NCBI RefSeq assembly: GCF_040182365.1
Contig: NZ_CP144460.1
Coordinates: 2,790,001 to 2,854,000, forward strand
From: Xanthomonas sp. 10-10
Lineage (GTDB): Bacteria; Pseudomonadota; Gammaproteobacteria; Xanthomonadales; Xanthomonadaceae
Direction: 5' to 3'
Length of the DNA stretch: 64,000 bases
Shown piece by piece: positions 53,025 through 62,236 of the stretch (position 1 is its first letter; each line of letters opens with the position of its first letter). The position numbers and the translations under genes are program-made. A model generated the notes under the pieces. It saw nothing but the letters and a program-made list of their open reading frames with translations, did no database searches and was not told where the DNA came from.

Positions 53025-54401
53025 ATGAACGAATTCTCCGCGCTGCCGCTGTCGCCGGCCCTGGCCCCCGGCATCGACGCCCTTGGCTACACCGTCCTTA
53101 CTCCCATCCAGGCGCAGAGCCTGCCGCCGATCCTGCAGGGGCTGGACGTCATCGCCCAGGCGCCGACCGGCAGCGGCAAGACCGCCGCCTTCGGGCTGGG
53201 CCTGCTGCAGAAGCTCGACCCGGCGCTGACCCGCGCGCAGGCGCTGGTGCTCTGCCCCACGCGCGAACTGGCCGACCAGGTTGGCAAGCAACTGCGCAAG
53301 CTGGCCACCGGCATCCCCAACATGAAGCTGGTGGTGCTCACCGGCGGCATGCCGCTGGGCCCGCAACTGGCCTCGCTGGAAGCACATGACCCGCAAGTGG
53401 TGGTCGGTACGCCCGGCCGCATCCAGGAACTGGCCCGCAAGCGCGCCCTGCACCTGGGCGGGGTCCGCACGCTGGTGCTGGACGAGGCCGACCGCATGCT
53501 CGACATGGGTTTCGAAGAACCCATCCGCGAGATCGCCAGCCGCTGCGACAAGCACCGCCAGAGCCTGCTGTTCTCGGCCACCTTCCCGGACATCATCCGC
53601 ACGCTGGCGCGCGAGATCCTGAAGGACCCGATCGAAATCACCGTCGCAGGCGCCGACAGCGCGCCGGAAATCGACCAGCAGTTCTTCGAGGTCGACCCGA
53701 CCTATCGGCAGAAGGCCGTCGCCGGCCTGCTGCTGCGCTTCAACCCCGAATCCAGCGTGGTGTTCTGCAATACCCGCAAGGAAGTGGACGAGGTGGCCGG
53801 CTCGCTGCAGGAATTCGGTTTCTCAGCGCTGGCGTTGCATGGCGACATGGAACAACGCGACCGCGATGAAGTGCTGGTGCGTTTCGTCAACCGCAGCTGC
53901 AACGTGCTGGTGGCCAGCGACGTGGCCGCGCGCGGACTGGACGTGGAAGACCTGTCGGCCGTGGTCAACTACGAGCTGCCCACCGATACCGAAACCTACC
54001 GGCATCGCATCGGCCGCACCGCGCGCGCCGGCAAGCACGGCCTGGCGCTGAGCCTGGTGGCACCGCGTGAAGCGGCGCGTGCGCAGGCACTGGAGGCCGA
54101 ACAGGGCCAGCCGCTGAAGTGGTCGCGTGCGCCGCTGGCCACCGCCCGCCCGGCGCAGCTGCCGCAGGCGGCCATGACGACCTTGCGCATCGACGGTGGC
54201 AAGACCGACAAGCTGCGTGCCGGCGACATCCTCGGCGCATTGACCGGCGAAGCCGGACTCTCTGGCGCGGCGATCGGCAAGATCGCCATCTACCCCACCC
54301 GCTCCTATGTCGCCATCGCCCGCGCGCATGTCGCCAAGGCGCTGGCGCACCTGCACGCAGGCAAGATCAAGGGACGCCGGTTTCGGGTCAGCAAGCTCTA
54401 A
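53025..54401 (+). CDS. dbpA: ATP-dependent RNA helicase DbpA
   Basis: DEAD-box helicase acting in 50S subunit assembly. The 458-residue protein has AQAPTGSGKTAAFGLGLLQ (motif I), PTRELADQV, VGTPGRIQEL, VLDEADRMLDMGF, SATFP and HRIGRTARAGK. A C-terminal DbpA RNA-binding domain starts around residue 385 (MTTLRIDGGKTDKLRAGDIL) and ends KGRRFRVSKL, the domain that recognises hairpin 92 of 23S rRNA. The ATG at 53025 fits the family; the longer reading to 52980 runs into the repeat. Confidence 0.94.
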   Translation: MNEFSALPLSPALAPGIDALGYTVLTPIQAQSLPPILQGLDVIAQAPTGSGKTAAFGLGLLQKLDPALTRAQALVLCPTRELADQVGKQLRKLATGIPNMKLVVLTGGMPLGPQLASLEAHDPQVVVGTPGRIQELARKRALHLGGVRTLVLDEADRMLDMGFEEPIREIASRCDKHRQSLLFSATFPDIIRTLAREILKDPIEITVAGADSAPEIDQQFFEVDPTYRQKAVAGLLLRFNPESSVVFCNTRKEVDEVAGSLQEFGFSALALHGDMEQRDRDEVLVRFVNRSCNVLVASDVAARGLDVEDLSAVVNYELPTDTETYRHRIGRTARAGKHGLALSLVAPREAARAQALEAEQGQPLKWSRAPLATARPAQLPQAAMTTLRIDGGKTDKLRAGDILGALTGEAGLSGAAIGKIAIYPTRSYVAIARAHVAKALAHLHAGKIKGRRFRVSKL

Positions 54402-54713
54402 GCAACAGTCGCAGCCTGCGCGGGCGCACGAACCTTGCAGCGGTGCTGGTCGAGTCCAGCGAGTCTTGCTACACACGAGGCGGCCGGTGCAATGCCGGCC
54501 GCGTGCCAGGCGTTGTTGGCGTGACGGCGTTGCATGCACCGGCAACCAGCGCCTGTCGCAAGCCACGATCAAGACCGACCAAACGCACACCAGCGATGAG
54601 CGCTTGGCAGGCAGCCGAGCATGGCGGAAAGCCGCGATGCAGGTGCGTGCGGCACAGTCCGAACACCGATCGCGTCGATCTTCTGCAAAGCGCGCTCGGC
54701 CGGTCGGTCGACC
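54402..54713. other. Intergenic region between convergent dbpA and apt
   Basis: A 312-bp gap. A GC-rich hairpin GCGGCCGG/CCGGCCGC at 54480-54502 has no T-run, so it is not a clear intrinsic terminator. No ORF or repeat supported. Confidence 0.5.
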
Positions 54714-55274
54714 TCAGTAAGCCAAGGTCGCCAGCAGCGGCACATCGTTGGCCCATTTCTCGCGGCCCTGCAGCGCCTTCAGCTCGACCAGCACCGCCGC
54801 GCCGACGACCTCCAGCTCCAGCTGTGCGGCCAGCGCCAGCGCGGCACGCAGCGTGCCGCCGGTGGCCAGCACGTCGTCGACAATCAGCACGCGCGCGCCG
54901 CGCGGCAGCGCGTCTTCATGCATTTCGATGCGATCGGTACCGTATTCCAGCGCATATTCCTGGATCAGCGTCCGCCCGGGCAGCTTGCCCGGCTTGCGCA
55001 CCGGCACGAACCCGGTACGCAGTTCGCGTGCCAGGGCTGCCCCGAGGATGAAGCCGCGCGCCTCGATGCCCAGCACCGCATCCAGCGGCGTGGTGCGCCA
55101 GGGCTGCGCCATTTCATCCAGCGCAGAGGCAAAATCCGGGCCGTCGGACAATAGCGGCGTGATGTCCTTGAACACGATCCCCGGCTTGGGAAAGTCGCCA
55201 ATGTCGCGAATCCGTTCCGACCAGTGATTGGGGCCGGAGGCGTTGCTGCCGGCGCAGCGGGTACAGTCTGTCAT
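54714..55274 (-). CDS. apt: Adenine phosphoribosyltransferase
   Basis: Purine salvage: adenine plus PRPP gives AMP. The 186-residue product shows [40 protein letters not shown] and the PRPP-binding loop [17 protein letters not shown]. Residues 1-20 precede the usual start; a short extension with two cysteines. It is on its own between dbpA and selO. Confidence 0.95.
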   Translation of the reverse strand: MTDCTRCAGSNASGPNHWSERIRDIGDFPKPGIVFKDITPLLSDGPDFASALDEMAQPWRTTPLDAVLGIEARGFILGAALARELRTGFVPVRKPGKLPGRTLIQEYALEYGTDRIEMHEDALPRGARVLIVDDVLATGGTLRAALALAAQLELEVVGAAVLVELKALQGREKWANDVPLLATLAY

Positions 55275-55366
55275 GGTGGGATGGCGTCGTTGCCAGTGGG
55301 GACAGCCCTATTCTAGGCTGCGCAGCCCTTGGCGCGGCAGTTACAGCGCCCGTGCGTCTGAGCGCG

Positions 55367-56923
55367 TCAGGAACTGCAGGACAGCATCGAACACCCGGCG
55401 CGATCGCGCGCCCACTCCGGCCGGCGGGCTGCGAACGCGGCATTGCCTGGCTGGTCGTCATACGGCCGGCGCATGACCTCCAGCAAATCCTGTACGCCCG
55501 ATGGATCGCCCTGCTCGGCCTTGTCGATCGCCTGCTGCGCCAGGTAATTGCGCAGCACGTAACGCGGGTTGGCCAGGCGCATCCGCTCGCGCCGTTGTTC
55601 CGGCGACAAGCTGTCCTGCTGCAACCGGAGGGCATAGCGCTGCAGCCAATCGTGCAGCTGCGGCGCATTCGCCTGGCGCTTGTCGTCGTCGTAGAACGCA
55701 TCGCGCAGCAACTGCGGATCCGGATGCTCGGGTGTGACGTCGAGCAAGGCGCGGAAGGCCAGCGTCATGTCCATTTCCGCGTCGCGCATCAGCGCGCGCA
55801 GTGCATCGATCAGTTGCAGGTCCTCGTCGCGGCACTCGGCCAGCCCCAACTTGGCGGCGGTGTCGTTGCGGTCGCAGGCCAGATACGTATCGCGAAAGCG
55901 ATCCAGCCCCTGTTGCAAGGCAGCGGCGTCGGCGAACAGCGGCGCCAGCGCCTGCGCCAGCCGGCCCAGGTTCCAATACGCCACCTGCGGCTGGGTGCCG
56001 AAGCGATAGCGGCGGCCCTGCGCGTCGGTGGTGTTCGGGGTCCAGTCCGGGTCGTAATCGTCGACCCACCCATACGGGCCGTAGTCGATGGTCAGGCCCA
56101 GGATCGACATGTTGTCGGTATTCATCACCCCGTGCACGAAGCCCACCCGCATCCAGTGCGCCACCATCACCGCCGTGCGTTCGCAGACCTGCGCGAACCA
56201 GGCTGCGTACAACGCCTCGCCCGTACCTTGCAGTTCGGGGAAATCGCGCGCGATGGTGAAGTCCGCCCATTGCCGCAGCAGCGCCATGTCGCCGCGCACG
56301 CTCGGCAATTCGAAATTACCGAAACGGACGAACGATGGCGCCACCCGGCATACGATCGCTCCCGGCTCCCGCTGCGGCCGGCCGTCGTAGAACATGTCGC
56401 GCACCACTGCATCGCCGGTGGTCACCAGGCTCAGCGCACGCGTCGTCGGCACGCCCAGGTGATGCATCGCTTCGCTGCACAGGAATTCGCGAATCGACGA
56501 ACGCAACACGGCCCGGCCATCGGCGCCGCGCGAATACGGCGTGGGGCCGGCCCCCTTGAGCTGCAATTCGTGGCGCCCGCCATCCACACCGACCGCTTCG
56601 CCCAGCGAAATCGCCCGGCCGTCGCCCAGTTGGCCGGCCCAATGGCCGAACTGGTGCCCACCGTAGTTGACTGCCCATGGCTGCATGCCCGGATACAGCG
56701 CATTCCCGCCAAAGACCTCGGCAAAGCGTGTGCCGGCAATCTCGGCCGCATCGAACCCAAGCAGCTGCGCCATCTCCGGCGAGTAAGCGATCACGCGCGG
56801 TGCGGCGACCGGCGTCGGCAACACCGACGACCAGGCCGCGCCGACCTCGCGACGGCGCGGCCCGTGCTCCGGGTCGCCGGGCAACTGCTGGCGCAGGCGA
56901 TTATCAAAATGCAGGTCTGTCAT
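55367..56923 (-). CDS. selO: Protein adenylyltransferase SelO (YdiU)
   Basis: Pseudokinase-fold enzyme that transfers AMP to proteins; in E. coli it acts in redox defence. The 518 residues include [18 protein letters not shown] (about 90-108), [17 protein letters not shown] and [17 protein letters not shown], the characteristic ATP-binding inverted motifs. The C-terminus ends GCSMLSCSS; this cysteine replaces the selenocysteine of the eukaryotic family members, as in E. coli. It is monocistronic, 92 bp after apt on the same strand. Confidence 0.93.
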   Translation of the reverse strand: MTDLHFDNRLRQQLPGDPEHGPRRREVGAAWSSVLPTPVAAPRVIAYSPEMAQLLGFDAAEIAGTRFAEVFGGNALYPGMQPWAVNYGGHQFGHWAGQLGDGRAISLGEAVGVDGGRHELQLKGAGPTPYSRGADGRAVLRSSIREFLCSEAMHHLGVPTTRALSLVTTGDAVVRDMFYDGRPQREPGAIVCRVAPSFVRFGNFELPSVRGDMALLRQWADFTIARDFPELQGTGEALYAAWFAQVCERTAVMVAHWMRVGFVHGVMNTDNMSILGLTIDYGPYGWVDDYDPDWTPNTTDAQGRRYRFGTQPQVAYWNLGRLAQALAPLFADAAALQQGLDRFRDTYLACDRNDTAAKLGLAECRDEDLQLIDALRALMRDAEMDMTLAFRALLDVTPEHPDPQLLRDAFYDDDKRQANAPQLHDWLQRYALRLQQDSLSPEQRRERMRLANPRYVLRNYLAQQAIDKAEQGDPSGVQDLLEVMRRPYDDQPGNAAFAARRPEWARDRAGCSMLSCSS

Positions 56924-57205
56924 GCGCCAAGCCTAGGCCAGCGACGGTGAACTTGGCATGGGCGGCCGCCGCATCCGCGCTGGCGGGCCCCTCGTATTCT
57001 CCACTTCGCATGCCGACACCAAGCGAGCTCCTCCTGCACATGCTGGCGACAACAGATCAACCCTAATACGCAGCGCCATCGCCATGCTCCCGCAGCTGCG
57101 ACGCACTTGGCGGATGCCACGACTGAACGAGGCGGAACGATTCAACACGCGTCGCCCGTCATTAGCCGCCTGGCTCCACACCTCTCCCCTCAACCGACAT
57201 CGCCC

Positions 57206-58081
57206 ATGCCTCTTCGCGCCTCCCGCTGGATCCGTCCCGCCATCCTGCTGCTTGGCTCCCTCACGTTGACGGCCTGCAGCAGCGTGTTTTTTGGCGGCAT
57301 CAATGCCGTCTCCAGTCGCGAGGGCGTCGTCGAACATCCCAACCAGGTGTTCGATCCGGGGCACGGCCTGGCCCTGGATGTCTACCAGCCACGCGGTGCG
57401 GTGGGTGCACCAGTGGTGGTGTTCTTCTATGGCGGCACCTGGAAACGCGGCAAGCGCGCCAACTATCGCTGGATGGGTGAGGCCCTGGCCCGTCAAGGTG
57501 TGGTCGCAATGGTGGCCGACTACCGCAAGTACCCGCAGGTGGGGCTGGAAGGCTTCATGGCCGACGCCGCCCGCGCGACCGCATGGGGCGCCCGGCATGC
57601 GCGCGAATATGGCGGCGACCCCAAGCGACTGGCGGTGATGGGGCATTCGGCCGGCGCCCATATCGCCGGTCTGCTGGCGACCGATGGCCGCTGGCTACAG
57701 GCGCAAGGCCTTCGGCCCCAGCAGCTATGCGGCTTTGTCGGCCTGGCCGGCCCCTACGATTTTCTTCCAATGACCGACCCCGAACTTGTCCAGATCTTCG
57801 GCACCTCGCAGGACGAGCAGGCCAGGTCGCAGCCGGTCCTGCATGTCGACGGCAACGAGCCGCCGATGCTGTTGTTGCATGGCGATGCCGACCGCGTCGT
57901 TGAGCCACAGAACAGCACCGCGCTGGCTTCGGCCATGCGTGGCGAGGGCAAAAACGTACAGGTCAAGCTCTACCCAGGAGTCGGCCACATGGGTCTGGTG
58001 CTCGCCTTCCGCAAGCCGCCGGCCGACTCGCCGGAACTGCGCGACACCCTGCACTTCCTTCGTCAGTGCCAGGCACCCTGA
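57206..58081 (+). CDS. Lipoprotein alpha/beta-hydrolase (esterase)
   Basis: Putative secreted or periplasmic esterase, 291 residues. The start has a lipoprotein signal, ILLLGSLTLTACSS, with lipobox cysteine near residue 23. The hydrolase core has the oxyanion region VVVFFYGGTWKRG, nucleophile serine in GHSAGAHIAG, acid in LLHGDADRVVEP and histidine in GVGHMGLVL; this HG/YGG arrangement fits the BD-FAE/HSL-like group, including carboxylesterases and feruloyl esterases. The longer reading to 57107 is unsupported by the signal sequence. Confidence 0.88.
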   Translation: MPLRASRWIRPAILLLGSLTLTACSSVFFGGINAVSSREGVVEHPNQVFDPGHGLALDVYQPRGAVGAPVVVFFYGGTWKRGKRANYRWMGEALARQGVVAMVADYRKYPQVGLEGFMADAARATAWGARHAREYGGDPKRLAVMGHSAGAHIAGLLATDGRWLQAQGLRPQQLCGFVGLAGPYDFLPMTDPELVQIFGTSQDEQARSQPVLHVDGNEPPMLLLHGDADRVVEPQNSTALASAMRGEGKNVQVKLYPGVGHMGLVLAFRKPPADSPELRDTLHFLRQCQAP

Positions 58082-58206
58082 GGTGGAGCTGGCGCACGTC
58101 ATGTGCCACTGAGCAACTGCTGCCTCGGCAAGCCTGCTGGTTCAGCAGGCGCCGCCGGTACAGCAAGCACGCGGCTGGCAACGTCATGCCGTTGCCGCCC
58201 CTGGCA

Positions 58207-58905
58207 TCAGTCGTTGCTATTGCGGCCCATCAGCGCATAGGGGCCACCCTTCTTCAGTGCAGCCTGGTACGCAGGGCGCGCCTCGATCCGCTCCAGGAAC
58301 GCGCGCAATTGCGGGTAGCTCTCCAGCCCGCCGCCGCGTGCGGCGGCAGCCTGCGCCGGAAAACTCATCTGGATGTCGGCAGCGGTAAAGCGTTCGCCGG
58401 CAAACCAGGCGTTGGCCTGCAGCGACTGTTCCATCCAGTCCAGATGCAACTTCACCTGCGGGCCGACAAAACCCGACATCGCCTTGTCCACGATGGCACG
58501 CGCGATGGGTTTGGCAAAGAACGGCATCGGCGCGCTGCGTATACGAGCGAAGATCAGCGTCATCAGTAGCGGCGGCATCGCCGAGCCTTCGGCGTAGTGC
58601 ATCCAGTAGCGGAACTGCTGACGTTCGGGTGAGTCGATGGGGCGTGCAGGCGGCGACAACGCGCATTCGGTGTCGTAGCGCTCGGTCAGGTAGTCGAGGA
58701 TGGCGCCCGACTCGGCGATGGTCAGGTCGCCATCGACAATGATCGGCGACTTGCCAAGCGGGTGGATCGCGCGCAACTCCGCCGGGGCCAGCATGGTCTT
58801 GGGATCGCGCTCGTGGCGCACGATCTGGTAAGGCAGTGCCAACTCCTCGAGCAGCCACAGCACGCGCTGCGAACGGGAGTTGTTGAGATGATGAACAGTG
58901 ATCAT
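58207..58905 (-). CDS. Glutathione S-transferase family protein
   Basis: A 232-residue protein with N-terminal thioredoxin-like domain (VHHLNNSRSQRVLWLLEELA, NPLGKSPIIVDGDLTIAESGA-like, where the Glu-Ser contacts glutathione) and C-terminal helical domain from about 90. It matches the group of bacterial Ure2p-like GSTs rather than maleylacetoacetate isomerase. The ATG at 58905 is the first family-consistent start. Substrate unknown. Confidence 0.88.
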   Translation of the reverse strand: MITVHHLNNSRSQRVLWLLEELALPYQIVRHERDPKTMLAPAELRAIHPLGKSPIIVDGDLTIAESGAILDYLTERYDTECALSPPARPIDSPERQQFRYWMHYAEGSAMPPLLMTLIFARIRSAPMPFFAKPIARAIVDKAMSGFVGPQVKLHLDWMEQSLQANAWFAGERFTAADIQMSFPAQAAAARGGGLESYPQLRAFLERIEARPAYQAALKKGGPYALMGRNSND

Positions 58906-59195
58906 GGCAAGCGGCCGCACACGGAAAGCGTCATCCTAACCATCCGGACGTCGTTGCCGTGCGCAAGCCGTGCCGCGGCCGCGATGTAGTGCGCCGCGCA
59001 GTGGCCCAGCCATTTGCCTGCTCGCGGCGAGCAACGCTCCACATGCGGGCCGGCGTCTGTTGCAGGCGGTGCCACGTAGTCGATGACGCCGGGACGAAAA
59101 TTCGGCAGGCCGCAGAAATCACCCACGGCCTGGATGCAGAAGACCAGCCATCTCCGATGACACAAGCCCCGCTGCACGGGGTACGCAGCGGACAA
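58906..59195. other. Intergenic region between the gst and cold-shock genes
   Basis: About 290 bp without a supported gene. A 97-codon minus-strand reading (58902-59195) has poor composition and no clear ribosome site. The region ends at the cold-shock terminator. Confidence 0.45.
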
Positions 59196-59231
59196 TAAAA
59201 AACGCCGGCCGCTTGCGCGACCGGCGTTTTT
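59196..59231 (-). terminator. Terminator of the cold-shock gene
   Basis: AAAAACGCCGG at 59198-59208 pairs with CCGGCGTTTTT at 59221-59231 across a 12-nt loop. It follows the cold-shock stop by 24 bp and could act in both directions. Confidence 0.88.
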
Positions 59232-59255
59232 GGCAACCCTAAGGTTGCAGACGGA

Positions 59256-59471
59256 TTAGACCGCCTGCACCTGGTCAGCCTGCATGCCCTTCTGGCCCTG
59301 CACGGCGACGAAGGTGACCTTCTGGCCTTCCTGCAGCGACTTGAAGCCGGTGCCCTGGATGGCACGGAAGTGCACGAACAGGTCCGGGCCGCTTTCCGGG
59401 GTGATGAAGCCGAAGCCCTTGGCATCGTTGAACCACTTCACGGTACCGCTCTGACGTGATGCATCTGACAT
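59256..59471 (-). CDS. csp: Cold-shock domain protein
   Basis: A 71-residue single-stranded nucleic acid-binding protein. The RNP1 motif is KGFGFITP and RNP2 is [19 protein letters not shown] begins the fold. AGGAG gives a good ribosome site before the ATG at 59471. The 268-bp upstream gap suggests a long 5' leader, common in cold-shock genes. A terminator follows. Confidence 0.95.
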   Translation of the reverse strand: MSDASRQSGTVKWFNDAKGFGFITPESGPDLFVHFRAIQGTGFKSLQEGQKVTFVAVQGQKGMQADQVQAV

Positions 59472-59739
59472 TTTACTAACTCCTGAACTATAGATGGATA
59501 AATCGCAGCGTCCGAAAAGCCGGAGCTGAGACTGAGTTGCAGGCGTTGGTAAAGCGGAACGATGAAGCGAGATCTGTAACGATCCGGCTGCACCAGGCCA
59601 CGATTCACGGTGACCCTTGCAAACACAGTGCGTGCACAGTACTCGTGTTTTCGGCAAAAAGCGACACCTTGCGTCAAATCTTTTGCCGTCAGGCCAAATC
59701 CGACTGTCTGTCGGGCCCATCCCCATCCACAATCACTCG

Positions 59740-60225
59740 ATGAATACGCCTCCAACACCGAGACGCGCACAGATCTGGGTCGATGCCGATGCCTGCCCTG
59801 CGGTGATCCGCGACATCCTGTTCCGCGCCGCGGCGCGCACCGGCATTGCCGTGACCCTGGTCGCCAACCACTATCTCAGTACGCCTTCCCTGCCCCATGT
59901 CCGCGCCCTGCAGGTGCCCGGCGGCCCGGACGCGGCCGACGATGCGATCGCCGAACGGGTGGCCGCGGGCGACCTGGTGGTGACCCAGGACATCCCGCTG
60001 GCTGCGCGCGCGCTGGAAGCAGGCGCCGTGGCGGTCGGGCCGCGCGGCGAAGCGTTCACCAGCAACACCATCGCCGAGCGCCTGTCGGTGCGGGGCTTCA
60101 TGGAAGAGCTGCGCGGTGCCGGCATCGCAACCGGCGGGCCAGCGGCGCTGCATGCCCGCGATCGCCAGGCCTTCGCCGCCCAGCTGGACCGCTGGCTGGC
60201 CGCGCAACCGCGCGCGCAGACGTAA
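59740..60225 (+). CDS. yaiI: YaiI/YqxD family protein (UPF0178)
   Basis: A 161-residue protein with the family start [20 protein letters not shown], then [28 protein letters not shown] and [13 protein letters not shown]. The acidic residues fit the predicted PIN-like nuclease fold, but the role is unknown. The ATG at 59740 is chosen; the longer reading crosses the csp upstream region. Likely followed by yaeQ as a separate unit. Confidence 0.9.
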   Translation: MNTPPTPRRAQIWVDADACPAVIRDILFRAAARTGIAVTLVANHYLSTPSLPHVRALQVPGGPDAADDAIAERVAAGDLVVTQDIPLAARALEAGAVAVGPRGEAFTSNTIAERLSVRGFMEELRGAGIATGGPAALHARDRQAFAAQLDRWLAAQPRAQT

Positions 60226-60281
60226 CGCGCCGTAGCTGGGGCGGCCGCGTATCATGAGCGCCCTTTGCAATTGGCATCCTG

Positions 60282-60830
60282 ATGGCCCTCACCGCCACCG
60301 TCCGCAGGGCGGAGCTCCAGATCAGCGACATGGACCGCGGCTACTACGCCAACCATTCGCTGACCCTGGCCCAACACCCTTCCGAAACCGACGAGCGCCT
60401 GATGGTGCGCCTGCTCGCGTTCGCCCTGTTCGCCGATGACCGCCTGGAATTCGGCCGCGGTCTCAGCAACGACGACGAGCCCGACCTGTGGCGGCGCGAC
60501 TACACCGGCGACCCGGACCTGTGGATCGACCTCGGCCAGCCCGATGAAAGCCGCGTGCGCAAGGCCTGCAACCGCTCGCGCGAAGCGGTGGTCATCGGCT
60601 ACGGCGGTCAGGCTACCGAGACCTGGTGGAAGAAGCACGCCAACGCCATGGGCCGGCACCGTAACCTGCGCGTGATCGAACTCGACTCCCAGGCCACCGA
60701 AGCGCTGGGGGCGCTGATCCAGCGCGGCATGCGCTTTGATGTGATCATCCAGGACGGCGAAGTGCAGATGCTGGCCGACCACGGCAGCGTCACCCTGACC
60801 CCGATGGTGCGACAAGCGCCGGCCGAATGA
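60282..60830 (+). CDS. yaeQ: YaeQ family protein
   Basis: A 182-residue PD-(D/E)XK-nuclease-fold family protein whose members were once linked to RfaH suppression. It shows LQISDMDRGYYANHSLTLAQHP-like start, FGRGLSNDDEPDLW and DLWIDLGQPDESR, and GGQATETWWKKHAN later. Function unproven. Its stop overlaps the next start by 4 bp (ATGA). Confidence 0.92.
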   Translation: MALTATVRRAELQISDMDRGYYANHSLTLAQHPSETDERLMVRLLAFALFADDRLEFGRGLSNDDEPDLWRRDYTGDPDLWIDLGQPDESRVRKACNRSREAVVIGYGGQATETWWKKHANAMGRHRNLRVIELDSQATEALGALIQRGMRFDVIIQDGEVQMLADHGSVTLTPMVRQAPAE

Positions 60831-62008
60831 ACATGCGGTGCGACGTGCTGGTCATCGGTGCCGGGGCTGCCGGCCTGATGAGCGCCTTCACCGCCGGCCG
60901 GCGTGGCCGTCACGTGCTGGTGCTGGACCACGCCAACAAGGTCGGCAAGAAGATCCTGATGTCGGGCGGCGGGCGCTGCAATTTCACCAATACCGGGACC
61001 GCGCCGGGCAACTTCATTTCCGCCAATCGCCATTTCTGCAAATCTGCGCTGGCGCGCTACAGCCCGGGCGATTTCGTCGAGCTGGTGGAGCGCCATGGCA
61101 TCGCGTATCACGAAAAAGAGCTGGGCCAGCTGTTTTGCGACATCTCGTCCAAGCAGATCGTGCGGCTGCTGCTGGACGAGTGCGAGGCGGCCGGGGTGCA
61201 GATCCACACCCAGTGCGAGGTGCGCTCGGTCCGTCGCGACAGCGACGGTTTCACGCTCGACACCAGCCTGGGGCGCGTGCAGGCGCAATCGCTGATCGTC
61301 GCCACCGGCGGGCTGTCGATACCCAGCATGGGCGCCAGCGGCTTCGGCTACACCCTGGCCAGACAATTCGGCCATGCGCTGCTGCCGACGCGCGCCGGGC
61401 TGGTACCGCTGACCTTGAGCGGCAAACATCAGGAACGTCTGCAGGACCTGTCCGGTCTCGCCCTGCCGGTGGAAGCGCACTGCAACGGCGCCAGCTTCCG
61501 CAACTTCATGCTGCTCACCCATCGCGGCGTCAGTGGGCCGGCGATCCTGCAGATCTCTTCGTATTGGCAGCCTGGCGACGACTTGCGGCTCGACCTGCTG
61601 CCGGGACACGACGCGGGCGCGTGGCTGCGCGAGCAGAAACAGCAGCGCGGCGCCACCGAGCTGCGCAATGTGCTGGGCGATGTGCTGCCGCGACGCTTTG
61701 CGCAACGCCTGTGCGAGGTGTGGTTGCCGGACAAGCCGGTGCGCCAGCTGGATCCGCCGCAGTTGCAGGGCGCGGCCGAGCTGCTCTCTGCCTTCCCGCT
61801 GATCGCCAGCGGAACCGAGGGCTACCGCACTGCTGAAGTCACCCTCGGCGGTGTCGATACGAATCAGGTCTCCAGTGCGACCATGGAGTCGCGGCTGGTG
61901 GCTGGCCTGTACTTCGTCGGCGAAGTGCTGGACGTCACCGGCTGGCTTGGGGGATACAACTTCCAGTGGGCCTGGGCATCGGGCCATGCCGCCGGCAGCG
62001 CAGCCTGA
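60827..62008 (+). CDS. NAD(P)/FAD-dependent oxidoreductase of the HI0933/YhiN family
   Basis: A 393-residue flavoprotein. The N-terminal FAD-binding region is VLVIGAGAAGLMSAFTAG, with VGKKILMSGGGRCNFTN and SKQIVRLLLDECEAAGVQ following; the C-terminus ends with LVAGLYFVGEVLDVTGWLGG and NFQWAWASGHAAG. These are the family's hallmark blocks. The reaction is unknown. It overlaps yaeQ by 4 bp. Confidence 0.92.
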   Translation: MNMRCDVLVIGAGAAGLMSAFTAGRRGRHVLVLDHANKVGKKILMSGGGRCNFTNTGTAPGNFISANRHFCKSALARYSPGDFVELVERHGIAYHEKELGQLFCDISSKQIVRLLLDECEAAGVQIHTQCEVRSVRRDSDGFTLDTSLGRVQAQSLIVATGGLSIPSMGASGFGYTLARQFGHALLPTRAGLVPLTLSGKHQERLQDLSGLALPVEAHCNGASFRNFMLLTHRGVSGPAILQISSYWQPGDDLRLDLLPGHDAGAWLREQKQQRGATELRNVLGDVLPRRFAQRLCEVWLPDKPVRQLDPPQLQGAAELLSAFPLIASGTEGYRTAEVTLGGVDTNQVSSATMESRLVAGLYFVGEVLDVTGWLGGYNFQWAWASGHAAGSAA

Positions 62009-62236
62009 CCACGCCGCATGGCATTGCGCAGCACCGACTGCGCACGCAGTGAGCAATGCAGCGTGATTGCCGTGGCATCCGCAAGGATCGACGCACCAAG
62101 GCCCGGTCGCGTCCCTGCGCGAGTTCACCGGCGGCCCATTACTTGCGCCACGTCTCACACTGGATGCGGCATGATCCACACACATGGACGTGCCAAACCC
62201 CTTCGTGTATTAAAGCCCGTCTCCAGGGAGCCGCGC

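Noticed and set aside
54480..54502. Intrinsic terminator after dbpA
   Set aside because: The hairpin is GC-rich but lacks a following T-run on either strand.
55352..56950. Plus-strand reading of 532 codons opposite selO
   Set aside because: Antisense shadow of a gene with full SelO motifs.
58902..59195. 97-codon minus-strand ORF between gst and csp
   Set aside because: Poor composition for a protein, no ribosome site, and it ends inside the gst start region. Conservation of the translated sequence would be needed to reconsider it.
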